A DNA stretch of 64,000 bases from Oopsacas minuta. Its lineage: Eukaryota; Porifera; Hexactinellida; Lyssacinosida; Leucopsacidae. The first letter of the stretch is position 1, and every line of letters starts with the position of its first letter. A program made the position numbers and the translations under genes. The DNA lies in NCBI GenBank assembly GCA_024704765.1, contig JAKMXF010000310.1, positions 434,001 to 498,000 on the forward strand, read 5' to 3'. The notes below the pieces were generated by a model. It did not search any database. It saw only the letters and a list, made by a program, of their open reading frames with translations, and had not been told where the DNA came from. Of this stretch, positions 11,310 through 21,730 are shown piece by piece.

Positions 11310-14300
11310 TCAAATATTGTAGTCAATGAAAATCTTGACAATAGCTTCATTAACCATTTCCTTGCCCACCTTTTGGAATTGACCACACAGTTTTCCTAGA
11401 TTTCCTTTCATTGTCTCTTCAAACTCTGGAAATGTCGTTCCCGTACTTATCCCATAATATTGAATATCAGCATTGTGCATTTTATCCCAGACATCTATAT
11501 TCCAATCGAATTTACATAAAGTACCATGATTGCAACAACAACAATTTTCTTTACTACTTGCAGAGGTATGCATTTTAAAATTTGGTAAACCTCCATGTGG
11601 AGGAGCATCATAGATGTGAATGACAATGTTTCGAACATCTAATTTACGTTCCCAAGTATAGGAATTAATTGCGGTTGCCAACCCATCAAGAACAGCTTCT
11701 GGCCCATCTCCTCCACCAAAAACCTTTACTCTATTCAGAAAATCGGTTATAGTGTGATGATGCTTCGTGAAATTGCGATCATTCGGAAATACTTGAATTA
11801 TATCCTTAGCATCACAGTGATCACGATAGATAACTATAGCAAACCTTGCTGGATTACCACGTTTTTCATAATGGCTAATTAGCTGTCCAACAGAGACTCT
11901 CGCCTTATCGATATCTGTAGTCATGGACCCAGTCCCATCTATCACGAAACAGATATCATACCCAACTTTTTTATGCCTGATTTCCCCAAACGATGTGTAA
12001 GGTGTATATGCGATATCAGTACCTTTACTGGCGTGGTAATCAAGTATTCCTCTCCCAAATTTATTCCAAATTTTTATCATATTGTTGCGGTTCTCTTCTA
12101 GCAATTTTTCGTAATCTTTATCTTTTGGTAGTGTCCAATCCCATTCGTTGCCGGTTTTTTCCTTAAATTTTCCCCATGTCATTTCGTATCCAGGTAGTTT
12201 AACCTTGGTATCATCAATATAATCGTCGCATATGGATAAAACTGCAGTTCTATCTTTGTCGTTTTCCCATACCTTACCACCCATAGAGCTAATTTGATGA
12301 CCTGTTTTTATAAGACATTTTCCATTGTGTGAATGGAGTTCCCTCTCACAAAGTTTACCACAACTAGGACATTGAGATGGACAGTTGATCACAAGCGTTT
12401 CATATTCATCTTTTATGTGTTTAACTGTTTCTTCAAATTCAGATCTAGTAATTTCATACTCATAACATTTTAGAACGGACAAGAATTCTTTGACGTATTC
12501 GTAGATATTAAATATATTCTCTGAATTGAATATCTTTGTATTGAGTAATCTTTTGTAGGAATATTGATCAAGCTTAAGCGTTGGTTTTTCAAAAATCAGG
12601 TTCGATTTGCTGCACTTTACCTTTATCCCCTCTACCTTAAAGGTTCCTTTAAAATGCTTTTTCATGTCATTTGAGGACACTTTGGGATCAAGATACATCT
12701 TGAAGTATAATAATGTAGCGTTTTGTAGACTTTCTTTATGTTTGGTATTATCGGCTTTTAGCTTTTGCATGAATTGATTAGGGACGACCTCAAAAAGGAG
12801 ATCTGAATCGAAATTTGTTAATGGTAATGGTATTTCTTCTTTTTCTACCATGGATAAAGTATCTAGAAGATTCTGTTGTAAAGTTGAAAGAATAATTTGT
12901 ATCTTCTCGTTCTGTACAGAGAATTCTTCTTTCATAATCCTGACGCATTCAACGTAGAGTTTTTCTACAAACTCAGCCCACTGAGCTTGAAAAGTATCTT
13001 TAATTAAATCTTGACGATTGCAAATGGACTGAATTATGATATTATTTTTATCAAATACTTCTTTTCCTGGACTTTTGTTTAGTTCTTGTTGTATTAAATC
13101 ATTAATGATTAAGGATATATTCTGATAGGACACTTCCTTTATTCGTTCTCTAAACTTCTTTTCAACTAAATATTGCTTGTCAGTTGCGATACCACGCTTC
13201 AGCCCTTCTAAGAAATCTGATGCATACTGATTGGAAATCTTTTTATCATTTTCTCTCCTCTTGGGTCGATTCAAATTTCCTCTGACCATTATTCGATTTT
13301 CAACTTTCTGCAAAAAGTATGCAAGCATTTTCGATTTCTTATTTTCTGTTTGTTCACTAGGCTTTAATCTTCGTTTATTTTTTGTCTCCCTTAAGCATTT
13401 GAATACAAAAGCGAATACTAGTGTCGTTATTGTCCTTTCAGCTGTGTTAGTTAATTTAGCTTGTATATGCATGATTTCATAGTTTACCCATTTGAATATA
13501 GAACACAAGTAATCAATAATTTGCTTAACTGAAGCCTGAGAAACTGTCGGATCCTTCTCAAGCAATTTCTCAACCTCAAATAGTATATTTTCGATTAACT
13601 TTAACCATGTGCTTTTCTCAGGATTACATGGATCCTTTAAGATGGAAGCAAGCAATCGTATTTGAATTCGTTTTTCCTTCTTCCCCCAGACTATATCTGC
13701 ATGATTAAAATAACCAGAGCAACATTTGACAAGAGGATGACAGTGATCTGGTATCCATTTACTGATTGTAGGTTTTACTGGTTCAATATAACCACTTTTA
13801 TCTGCACGCTTATCAACTATAAACAAAGATTCCTTACTTAGATATTGATAATGATTTTCTCCTTTGTAAAAAGTCATTTGTTTTATCGGCACATTGTTCT
13901 CTCTCCATGGAAATATGAAATCACTTGTTTCAGCAAAAGTGTCCGGAACGTATTCAAATCCTCTCTTGATCCTTCCCCTAAGAGACTCTATGATCAAATT
14001 CATATCGAATTTTAATTCCTCAAATTCGTCAAAAATATTTTTCTTATTTTCGAGGGCATTAGACGCCAATTTGAAAATCATATATAGGTTCTCAAAGTCT
14101 TCAATATGCTCTTTTTCTTCGTCTTTCTTGCCATCATCTTGGAAGCATTGCATCCAAAGGCCCTCGAAAGCTTCCTTTTGGTGCTCAATGCTGAAATCTA
14201 GATATTTGTCTAGGTTTTTGTTTATCTCATTCTGGAAATTTTCCATGTTTTTAGATACTTTGATTTCAACTAATACAGCCTTTATGTGGAACTTCAATCT

Positions 14301-17300
14301 GTCCTCGTACTCTTTCTTCTCAATATACAATAGCCTCTTTAGATTACTCCGCATTTCGTCATAAATGTATGTCATATTTCTTAGCAATATCTCAGTGTTA
14401 CATTCTTTATCGAATAAAGTCAAGCATTTTTCCTGATCAGTTTGAAAGACATCATTAAATTTCTCTATATATTTGGTCGACATTGTAGTGTAATCTTCTA
14501 GTAGATCAGTATTTTTGATTTTATCAACCAAATTATCTAAGGCAGAGGAAAAGTCTTTCTTCTTGCAATAGATATGCTTTTGCATTACTTCCTCAATTAT
14601 TCCTGTGAGAATTCTATTACAGATTAATTCATCAAAGTTACTATATCTGACAATATCTTGATAGTTAATTATGGTGTCCCAGATCACTCCAGACATTTCC
14701 ATCCAGTCGCTCATTGTTTCAAAAGGTGCTCTGTCTCCTTGAGGCATATCAGTCAGTTCATTGATAACAGCCGTTCGTAATTGTGCACACTTACTTGCAA
14801 ATATAGGTGTGGGAGAGAGTTTGATAAGTTCTGAATTAAAAAGATTTGCAGATGGCGTGTTCAGTTGGATCGAATTAAAGGCAGCTGGGAGGACAAATAA
14901 ATTTTTCCTAGTTACTTCTATGAGATCTGATATCTTTACCCCTTCGAGATCCATAAAATCAGATTCTTGTTTGAGTTTATCCAATAAAATGTTAATCGAT
15001 TCAACATGTTTACTAGTATCTAGAACAGCTTGCTGATTGAGTACAAAGAATATTTTAGGAACTGATACTTTGCTTACTCTAAGCTTGTGTAGAGAATATG
15101 CGCATATATGAAGGAGGTTCTGCATCTCGTCACCTAATTCGCCTTTCACATTGATTATCACAACCTGAGATACAGCCAAACAGAACAACACCATTGTCCT
15201 GTCAAAGTGAATCAAAGAAGTCTCTTTTAAGCCCCCCTTCTTCACAGCATCTAGCCCTTCTGTATCGAGGATCAAGAATTGATTTGTGAGGTTAAATGGT
15301 TTGGTGAGTTTACAGAGAGATCCATAAATTCCTCTCGTACATCTTCCAGCGCTAGTTAAGAATTTACAACCAAAGCAATAATTCAATAATGTTGATTTTC
15401 CGGAACTTTGTGGCCCAAATATGCTTAATACAATCGGTGCTTGTTTCATCTTCATTGTTTTGCCTTCATTGATTCTAGACAGCTCATCAAACTGATTCTT
15501 ATATAATATCGATAATAATGCATTGATATCTTGATTGAAGAATCTTAGATTGTCACCGTCAATCAACTCAAATGCCTCTCCATTTTCCACATAATTGCTA
15601 AAGTTTGTGGCGAATCTTTTTTTGTATTTTTCACGTTCTTTACATTTTGTTTTCTCTCCGTACTTACTTGACAGCAATGCTTCTCTCCACAGAATTTCCA
15701 GAGTGTATCTATCATTACAATTGCCAGTCGTCTTAGTTTGCATTATTTCGTGTTTTTGAAATATTGCCTTATTAGTGAGAGCAGATAGTTCTTGGGATAA
15801 TTTCCAAAGGATAAGACCAGAATGGCTTTTCTCCAATATGTCGTTGAAGCGAAGAACTATTTCACCCATTTTAGCATTTCCTAATTGCTGACTGAGCTTC
15901 TCACGTTGTTCCTCCAACGTACAGATAATTTCCCTTCTGGTCTCGATTGATTCTTTATAATAACAACTCATGTAATCAACGAACTGAGGATAGTACTTTA
16001 AGAATGATAGATCAATTTCCCCGTTAGGTTTAGTATTCACTTTGACAAAGTTTGTAATACTATTGATTAATTTTTTATCCGATTGAATCTCCTTCAGATC
16101 TGGGCAAGATAGGCGTTTCATTACAGATTCCATGAATTCAATTCCGATTAGATTAGCATTCTTACACTTCAAGTGAAGAATTTCATATCCGATTTCTTTC
16201 AGAGATGTTTTGATATTCAATTCTGAGTTTGTTAGTTTAGGAATAAGGATATATTTCATTTTTTCATCTAATTTCTGAGTCACTACATTTGTTACATCGC
16301 TATCTCGAACAAACACGTAAATGTGTTCCATATAAGGTTTAAATAGTGCAATTTCTTCCCTAAGCTGAGTGGTATCCGATATATAATCAAAGTTACTAAT
16401 ATGAATTAATGCAATTTCCAAATTTTTGCAGAGAGATTGAATAACACGTATATCAGAATTTCCATGACAGTCAATATAAGCCCATTTTGTCGCCTCACCT
16501 TCGTCTAGCTCTCCAAATAGATTCTTAGTCATTTGTATATCAATAGAGTTGGGATGGAATGGACTATTTCGCTCACTTCCTTTAACAAAATCTGTCTCAA
16601 AAATAAAATCCAATAAATGAGACTTCCCTATAGGATTCCACCCTGCCCGCCCTAAACCGAAAGATATTATACCGTTGAATTGTTGCATGGAATACCACAA
16701 CTCACTGCAAAATTTGAAATTAATTTTGTCTTGAGGGCTAGAGTAGGAAAGGAGAGCTGGGTAGTACAGAGGGACAGGATTACTGAATGAATAATGTTCA
16801 ATGCAGAAACCCCTCAATACTGGATCAGATGTTTGAAATATAATGTGAAATAATTCATGTGTATTGAGGGTGACATTGCTTGCTTTGTGAATTATTGGAG
16901 TAATATCCTCAAATGATAGACTACATTTAAGGTAATAGAAAATCAGGGGTAAAAGTTTATTGAGCACTTCACTTGGGTTATTTCCCACTTCTTGTGCTGT
17001 TTTTGTCATACCATCAATTGAGTCTGAAATTATCATTCTATAAGAATCAAATTTCTTCATATCTGTACCGAACATAGCTACTAATTGTCCAATTTGTTTC
17101 TTCTGCAAATCTACATAATGGTCTTTCTCAACTTGCTTTGGTGCATAATCTTGCAAATACTCGTTGATTAAAGATTCAACCCGGTGTAATTCAGTGCTGA
17201 GCTGTTCTATATTGCTATTGCTTTCCTTGATTTTGGAGATTTCAAGCATTGTTAATTCTTTATTAATATTACAGAAATCCCTTGACTCTGAGAACTTGTT

Positions 17301-18014
17301 AAAATATTGATTAAGTTTTGAGTAGTCACGGTTATTGGTTTTAGGTAAAATATAACATAATTGATCTTGTAATTTCAAATCCCGTTTTATAACTCTCTGG
17401 CGGAAATTTTTTTCTTCAATGGGTCCAATGCGGTCCTCTATTATCTTTCGCGCTATTATACCCTCTTCACTACTGAAATTTAGATATGTGACTTCAATGT
17501 ACGACTTAATCTTATGATTGGATATTTCCAAGTTATTACTAATATAATTGATATTGAAACCACTGATGAATAATTGGTCAATCTCTGATTCTTGCCTTTT
17601 GCTAATGGGTTTATTATCCAAATAGTCCCCGATTAAATGCACTTCTTTGATGTTACAATATAATGCTATTTGCTTTGCTGTATCAAATTGACCAGGGTGA
17701 TCTTTCAAACATTTTTCAATCCGGTTTTTCTCTTCCTTAGTTAAAGTCCTATCTCTGCCAGTGTCTGCCTGTGTGAATGATTTTAAGATTTCCAGCGCCT
17801 CGATAGCGGTTTCGATTTGAATTTTTAGTGATAATCCCAAGACCTTGGGTTCAGAGAAAAACTCTTCTCCTCTCTCTATCATAAAGTCAACTTGATCAGT
17901 ATTAAGTCCTAATTTAGTTAACTTAACGCGTAGCGGACTTTCAACTGAATCTGGTGATTGTGTTAATAACTGTTCCTGTTCCTTTCCTCTTTTAGGATTG
18001 AGATTTTTCTTCAT
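11310..18014 (-). CDS. Very large GTPase (GVIN/VLIG type) with C-terminal vWFA domain
   Basis: This single uninterrupted exon encodes 2,234 residues. Around residue 865 is a P-loop, FGPQSSGKSTLLN, followed by TRGIYG (switch region) and a G3 motif LILDTEGLD near residue 915. These belong to the interferon-inducible very-large-GTPase/URGCP branch of the dynamin-like GTPases, whose vertebrate members likewise have one giant coding exon. The N-terminal 850 residues contain helical, coiled-coil-like stretches. At about 1874-1897 is a Cys/His cluster (CPSQCPSCGKLC...HSHNGKC) as in GVIN proteins. From about residue 2015 a von Willebrand A domain begins, YDICFVIDGTGSM, with an intact DxTGS-type MIDAS and a later DGPEAVLDG segment. 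In vertebrates such proteins are cytosolic and immune-inducible; a defence role here is inference. A TAG acceptor-like site (CTCATTTATAG) is 8 nt upstream of the ATG. The Ginger1 element begins 82 bp upstream. Confidence 0.93.
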   Translation of the reverse strand: MKKNLNPKRGKEQEQLLTQSPDSVESPLRVKLTKLGLNTDQVDFMIERGEEFFSEPKVLGLSLKIQIETAIEALEILKSFTQADTGRDRTLTKEEKNRIEKCLKDHPGQFDTAKQIALYCNIKEVHLIGDYLDNKPISKRQESEIDQLFISGFNINYISNNLEISNHKIKSYIEVTYLNFSSEEGIIARKIIEDRIGPIEEKNFRQRVIKRDLKLQDQLCYILPKTNNRDYSKLNQYFNKFSESRDFCNINKELTMLEISKIKESNSNIEQLSTELHRVESLINEYLQDYAPKQVEKDHYVDLQKKQIGQLVAMFGTDMKKFDSYRMIISDSIDGMTKTAQEVGNNPSEVLNKLLPLIFYYLKCSLSFEDITPIIHKASNVTLNTHELFHIIFQTSDPVLRGFCIEHYSFSNPVPLYYPALLSYSSPQDKINFKFCSELWYSMQQFNGIISFGLGRAGWNPIGKSHLLDFIFETDFVKGSERNSPFHPNSIDIQMTKNLFGELDEGEATKWAYIDCHGNSDIRVIQSLCKNLEIALIHISNFDYISDTTQLREEIALFKPYMEHIYVFVRDSDVTNVVTQKLDEKMKYILIPKLTNSELNIKTSLKEIGYEILHLKCKNANLIGIEFMESVMKRLSCPDLKEIQSDKKLINSITNFVKVNTKPNGEIDLSFLKYYPQFVDYMSCYYKESIETRREIICTLEEQREKLSQQLGNAKMGEIVLRFNDILEKSHSGLILWKLSQELSALTNKAIFQKHEIMQTKTTGNCNDRYTLEILWREALLSSKYGEKTKCKEREKYKKRFATNFSNYVENGEAFELIDGDNLRFFNQDINALLSILYKNQFDELSRINEGKTMKMKQAPIVLSIFGPQSSGKSTLLNYCFGCKFLTSAGRCTRGIYGSLCKLTKPFNLTNQFLILDTEGLDAVKKGGLKETSLIHFDRTMVLFCLAVSQVVIINVKGELGDEMQNLLHICAYSLHKLRVSKVSVPKIFFVLNQQAVLDTSKHVESINILLDKLKQESDFMDLEGVKISDLIEVTRKNLFVLPAAFNSIQLNTPSANLFNSELIKLSPTPIFASKCAQLRTAVINELTDMPQGDRAPFETMSDWMEMSGVIWDTIINYQDIVRYSNFDELICNRILTGIIEEVMQKHIYCKKKDFSSALDNLVDKIKNTDLLEDYTTMSTKYIEKFNDVFQTDQEKCLTLFDKECNTEILLRNMTYIYDEMRSNLKRLLYIEKKEYEDRLKFHIKAVLVEIKVSKNMENFQNEINKNLDKYLDFSIEHQKEAFEGLWMQCFQDDGKKDEEKEHIEDFENLYMIFKLASNALENKKNIFDEFEELKFDMNLIIESLRGRIKRGFEYVPDTFAETSDFIFPWRENNVPIKQMTFYKGENHYQYLSKESLFIVDKRADKSGYIEPVKPTISKWIPDHCHPLVKCCSGYFNHADIVWGKKEKRIQIRLLASILKDPCNPEKSTWLKLIENILFEVEKLLEKDPTVSQASVKQIIDYLCSIFKWVNYEIMHIQAKLTNTAERTITTLVFAFVFKCLRETKNKRRLKPSEQTENKKSKMLAYFLQKVENRIMVRGNLNRPKRRENDKKISNQYASDFLEGLKRGIATDKQYLVEKKFRERIKEVSYQNISLIINDLIQQELNKSPGKEVFDKNNIIIQSICNRQDLIKDTFQAQWAEFVEKLYVECVRIMKEEFSVQNEKIQIILSTLQQNLLDTLSMVEKEEIPLPLTNFDSDLLFEVVPNQFMQKLKADNTKHKESLQNATLLYFKMYLDPKVSSNDMKKHFKGTFKVEGIKVKCSKSNLIFEKPTLKLDQYSYKRLLNTKIFNSENIFNIYEYVKEFLSVLKCYEYEITRSEFEETVKHIKDEYETLVINCPSQCPSCGKLCERELHSHNGKCLIKTGHQISSMGGKVWENDKDRTAVLSICDDYIDDTKVKLPGYEMTWGKFKEKTGNEWDWTLPKDKDYEKLLEENRNNMIKIWNKFGRGILDYHASKGTDIAYTPYTSFGEIRHKKVGYDICFVIDGTGSMTTDIDKARVSVGQLISHYEKRGNPARFAIVIYRDHCDAKDIIQVFPNDRNFTKHHHTITDFLNRVKVFGGGDGPEAVLDGLATAINSYTWERKLDVRNIVIHIYDAPPHGGLPNFKMHTSASSKENCCCCNHGTLCKFDWNIDVWDKMHNADIQYYGISTGTTFPEFEETMKGNLGKLCGQFQKVGKEMVNEAIVKIFIDYNI

Positions 18015-18095
18015 GATTAAATCTATAAATGAGATATAATTGTACGATCCGGGCAGTACCGTCTGGAGAATGTACGTATATTAGAATATACCCGG

Positions 18096-18297
18096 TGTAA
18101 CAGCCTAGATTAGCCTCCCCACCCAGTTTAACCCCGGGTATAGTCTGGGCTAGCCTAGATTAACCCCCAGGTATAAACTGGGCTAGGCCAGATTAAGCCC
18201 CGGGGTTAATATAGGCTAGCCCAGAGTATACCCTTTAGCCCAGATTAACCCCAGGTATAGTCTGGGCTAGCCCAGATTCTACCCCTGAGTTAATAGT
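18096..18297. repeat. Left terminal inverted repeat of the Ginger1 element
   Basis: About 200 bp composed of degenerate 25-35-bp sub-repeats alternating GGGTATAGTCTGGGCTAGCC- and CCAGATTAACCCC-type words. Many are palindromic around GGGCTAGCCC. The array is likely the transposase-binding region and ends where ordinary AT-rich sequence begins. Confidence 0.8.
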
Positions 18298-18448
18298 CAA
18301 CAAATTATGATGTTATCTGCTTGTAGAATACAAGTGATGTGTGTGGCGGTGACACTTACAATGTCTATATTAGTGTTTCAACTATTATAAATATACTAGA
18401 AGAGCATATGTACTTATTTGATCTATCAATTATATTTACTGCATTGTT

Positions 18449-20615
18449 TTGATGGATGATCAACTCTACAATCAAATATTGCATTTTTTTATATCCAACG
18501 AAAACAAATATCCAGGAGAGATCTATAAACTTCCAGCTGAAAAACGAGTCAATGCGAAATCACAATTCAGACAAACTGTTAAGCCATATACTTTGAAGGA
18601 TGGGGTTCTGATGCATGCTGAAAAGCAAGTGTTACGAAAAAGTGGAGTGGACGCAGTACTTAAAATGTGTCATGATAACCCTGTAACCGGTGGTCATTTT
18701 GGTCGTGACAAAACCTACCAAAAGATCGCATCAAGATTCTACTGGAAAGGTAAATATTTACTAATACTTAATTTAACATTCAATCCGGGAGCAAACTTTC
18801 GCACTCAATGGGTAACTCAATGCCACTGTTGGCATATTAAAGCTTAAGTAAATTCCTTAATTAGGCGATGAAACTTACCTACAATCAATTGTTAGACCGT
18901 TGTTAATACATTTGGGTTTATTTTTTCAATTGATGTTGTCAAATTCCCAAGATTTGGAATTGTAAACAAATTTCACAAAGTTTCATGATTCCCAAATGTA
19001 TTCTTTAGGTATGAAGCAAGAAATTGAAATATATTGTAAACAATGCATCAAGTGTTTTGAAGTCAACCCAAAACTTAAGATGGACCGTCCTCCACTGTCT
19101 TCGATACGCGTACCATCTCAAGTATGGAGTCTTGTAGGAATTGATCTCATCGGGCCCTTACAGGAGTCTACAAGTGGCAACAAATATATTGTAGCTATTT
19201 CAGACCACTTTTCCAAGTGGTCAGAAGCTAGTGCCATTCCTGACAAAACTTCTAAATCTGTAGCTGATTTTCTATACCTAGTAGTTTGCAGATTGGGATG
19301 TATGGACACACTTATAAGTGATCAGGGAAGAGAGTTTGTGAACGAAGTTATTGATTATCTCCTTGACATTCTGCAGACTGAGCATCGAATTTCTTCTGCT
19401 TATCATCCTGAAACAAATGGACAACGGGAGAGAGATAACCGTACCCTGAAATCTGCATTGGTGAAATTGGTAAATGAAAGAGGTGATGATTGGGATATGT
19501 ATATCCCAGGAATACTATTTGCTTATCACACAAGCATTCATGCTTCTACGAAATGTACTCCATTTCAAGCGATGTATTGTCGTAGTGCGAAGCTACCAAT
19601 TGATTTATCCATTAAACCTCCAAAATCAATTGAGCAGGCGAATCCAAAAGTTTTACAGGCGTTTGGCATGATGCGTGAAGCTATCAACGCCAAAATTGAT
19701 CTTAATATCACAAACGCGCAGAAACACCAAAAACGCAACTTTGATAACCGTCATTCTAATAGTAAAGTGTTATCACCTGGCGCAACTGTGTACATAAAAA
19801 ACAGCAAGCAAATACATCGAATGGGATCGAAAATGGAACCACGCTGGATAGGTCCTTACAAAATCATTGAGTTGCTAGATAAAGGACGTGCAATCCTAGG
19901 GAATATTAACACAGGTAAGAAACTAAAAAATATATATAATATTGCAAATTTTAAGGTTTATGATACAAATAACAAAGATGAAGATGGTAAATCAATGAAA
20001 AAGAAAACAATTTCAATATCACATTCCAAGATTAAGAAACTAGAGTGTAAGGATGAGCTAGTTTTAATTGGAGTTAAACAAGGAGTCAAACAATTCAACC
20101 CAAACAGACTGTTTTCTCCAATTTCCGCTGATTCTAGAAAAAATGTTGCCAAAGTTCTCAACTTGAACATATGCAAGACCCAATACTTTGGAAAACCTGG
20201 CTTCCTATCTAAACCCGCGCGGATATACAGAACTAAAGGTGATGGTAATTGCTATTTCCGATCAATAAGCTACATCCTAACAGGTTCAGAAGATAGCCAT
20301 ATTATAATTCGTAATAAAGTCGTCCATCACATGAGTGGTAGTTTGAGTGAAACACTAAGAAAGTATCTTTCTCAAACGGTTGCCAATTATGTCAGCGAAA
20401 GTGCCATTGACTCCAGTGGTGTTTGGGCAACCGAGGCAGAAATACTGGCCACAGCTAATCTTATTCAACATGATATCGTTGTGTATGCAAAGAGTGGGGA
20501 TTCAATGGAATGGCTTACATACCCTGCATCTTTTACATTGACAGAAACAACAGAAACTGCATTGTATCTGGAAAATTTAGCTGAACACTTCAACGTAGTC
20601 ATTAATATACAATGA
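18449..20615 (+). CDS. Ginger1 transposase: integrase core plus OTU domain (two exons)
   Basis: Exon 1 is 18,449-18,749 and exon 2 is 19,009-20,615, joined across a 259-bp GT-AG intron (donor AAAG|GTAAAT, acceptor TTCTTTAG|GT), giving 635 residues. Before the intron lies the H2C2 zinc-binding module (PVTGGHFGRDKTYQKIASRF), completed after it by CKQCIKCFEVNP. The DDE core follows with GIDLIGP, ISDQGREFVNE and an Asn-Gly-x-x-Glu segment (HPETNGQRERDNRTLK). A GPY/F motif appears as RWIGPYKIIELL. The last about 130 residues are an OTU-type cysteine protease domain: GDGNCYFRSISY holds the catalytic Asp/Cys, and EHFNVVIN near the C-terminus holds the His. The protein would cut and paste the element; the OTU role is unknown. 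Confidence 0.92.
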
Positions 20616-20734
20616 TACTAGAAACATAGACAATATTTTCCTATCTGTTCATTAGTACCATAGATTCATTATTGTATTAGCAGATGATTTAAAAGAACTA
20701 TTAATCACTATAATCTCATTGGAAATATTTACAC

Positions 20735-20926
20735 AGGGTATAAACTAGGCTAGGCTAGTTTATACCCAGGGGGTTAATTTGGGCTAGGCTAGTTTATACC
20801 CAGGGGTTAATCTAGGCTAGGCTAGTTTATACCCTGGGGGTTAATCTAGGCTCAGAAGGTATAATCTGGGCTAGCCCAGATTATACCCGGGTATATTCTG
20901 GCGGGAGGTTAATCTAGGCTGCTACA
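20735..20926. repeat. Right terminal inverted repeat of the Ginger1 element
   Basis: About 190 bp in inverted orientation to the left TIR. At least three tandem units of the type GGGTTAATCTAGGCTAGGC followed by TAGTTTATACCC are visible, then units centred on GGGCTAGCCCAG, ending CTGCTACA. The units here are more regular than on the left, suggesting local duplication or conversion. Confidence 0.8.
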
Positions 20927-20930
20927 CCGG

Positions 20931-21258
20931 ATCTTAGAGATAAATCTATCTCTTTATTGTGGTTAACGTACATCCAAAACACAATTTCGACGATTTACAC
21001 CTGTTTGACATGAAACTACAGCTAGGCAAATTCTACTTGTATTGTATTATGGGGAAATTGTATAAATATTGGAAACATTTTGAACTGACACAAAACAGCA
21101 CCAGCAGCCACTATTAGTCATATTATCCCGCTCTCACGTCAAACCCTGAAATCTCACACTTTTGACTTATCTCTTTGGAAAAAATATTTACTCAAGGCAA
21201 TTTTATAGTCTTGCAATGCATTGGAAACTGTTTGTTCAAATTCAACACAAATCATTAA
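20931..21258. other. Intergenic, no gene recognised
   Basis: Flank of the Ginger1 element. No credible coding frame or repeat. Confidence 0.4.
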
Positions 21259-21730
21259 AATACGAGCCTTTGGCTGGTCGCTTCGAGATGAACTCGGCGC
21301 ATTGCGCCTCGAGGTATCCATTATTCTCCAAATTGACAGCCCCTTTGAGTATTATAATATAAATATATTTAGACAATGTAATTCACAAATATACGTATAT
21401 GGTATAAATGTTATTGAAATATTTTGTAAGATCAACCCCCTTTGTAACTGTTGAGGGCAGGTATCTACCTAAACTTTGAGATTTTACAATTGTTTACTTT
21501 ATATTCATTAAAACAACAATAAATTTACATATGATTAATCCAAAAGTGTGAAAATCGGATTTAGCATGTTCGATATATTTAGTGAAGTTTTATTGAATTC
21601 TATCTACTTCCTTGATAAACACGATAAATACATAGTTATGTGACAATTTCAAAATTGCATACCGTAAATCTTTTCTTGACAACGGACAAACAAACAGACA
21701 ACAATTGAGATTTAATAATATAGATTTTGT
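21259..21730. repeat. Copy of a dispersed non-coding repeat (also at 41.2-41.9 kb)
   Basis: It begins with ACGAGCCTTTGGCTGGTCGC and continues with words shared almost exactly with 41,620-41,905: CCTCGAGGTATCC, CTCCAAATTGACAG, ATTCACAAATATACGTATAT. Its distal part (CTTGACAACGGACAAACAAA, ending ATTGAGATTTAATAAT) recurs at 41,519-41,592 and, shorter, at 54,155-54,225. There is no intact protein, so this is a non-autonomous or decayed interspersed repeat. Confidence 0.65.

Larger units (their letters stand above)
18096..20926 (+). mobile_element. Complete Ginger1 DNA transposon (2,831 bp) with CCGG target duplication
   Basis: Both ends are visible. The left end begins TGTAACAGCCTAGATTAGCC and the right end is its inverted match (TGTAGCAGCCTAGATTAACC on the complementary strand). 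Immediately outside, CCGG is present at 18,092-18,095 and 20,927-20,930. CCGG or CCGT duplications, TIRs of about 40-270 bp and a Gypsy-integrase-like transposase carrying a GPY/F motif plus an OTU or Ulp1 domain define the Ginger1 group, and all are present. The single gene inside looks intact with one intron. Intact ends, target duplication and reading frame suggest a young, possibly autonomous insertion. Confidence 0.93.

Noticed and set aside
13894-14364. 156-codon plus-strand frame inside the giant GTPase gene
   Set aside because: Antisense shadow of the conserved minus-strand coding sequence.
18449-20615. Integrase gene as part of an LTR retrotransposon or retrovirus-like element
   Set aside because: No reverse transcriptase, RNase H, protease, gag or LTRs are present. 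Inverted (not direct) termini, CCGG duplication and the OTU domain identify a Ginger1 DNA transposon.
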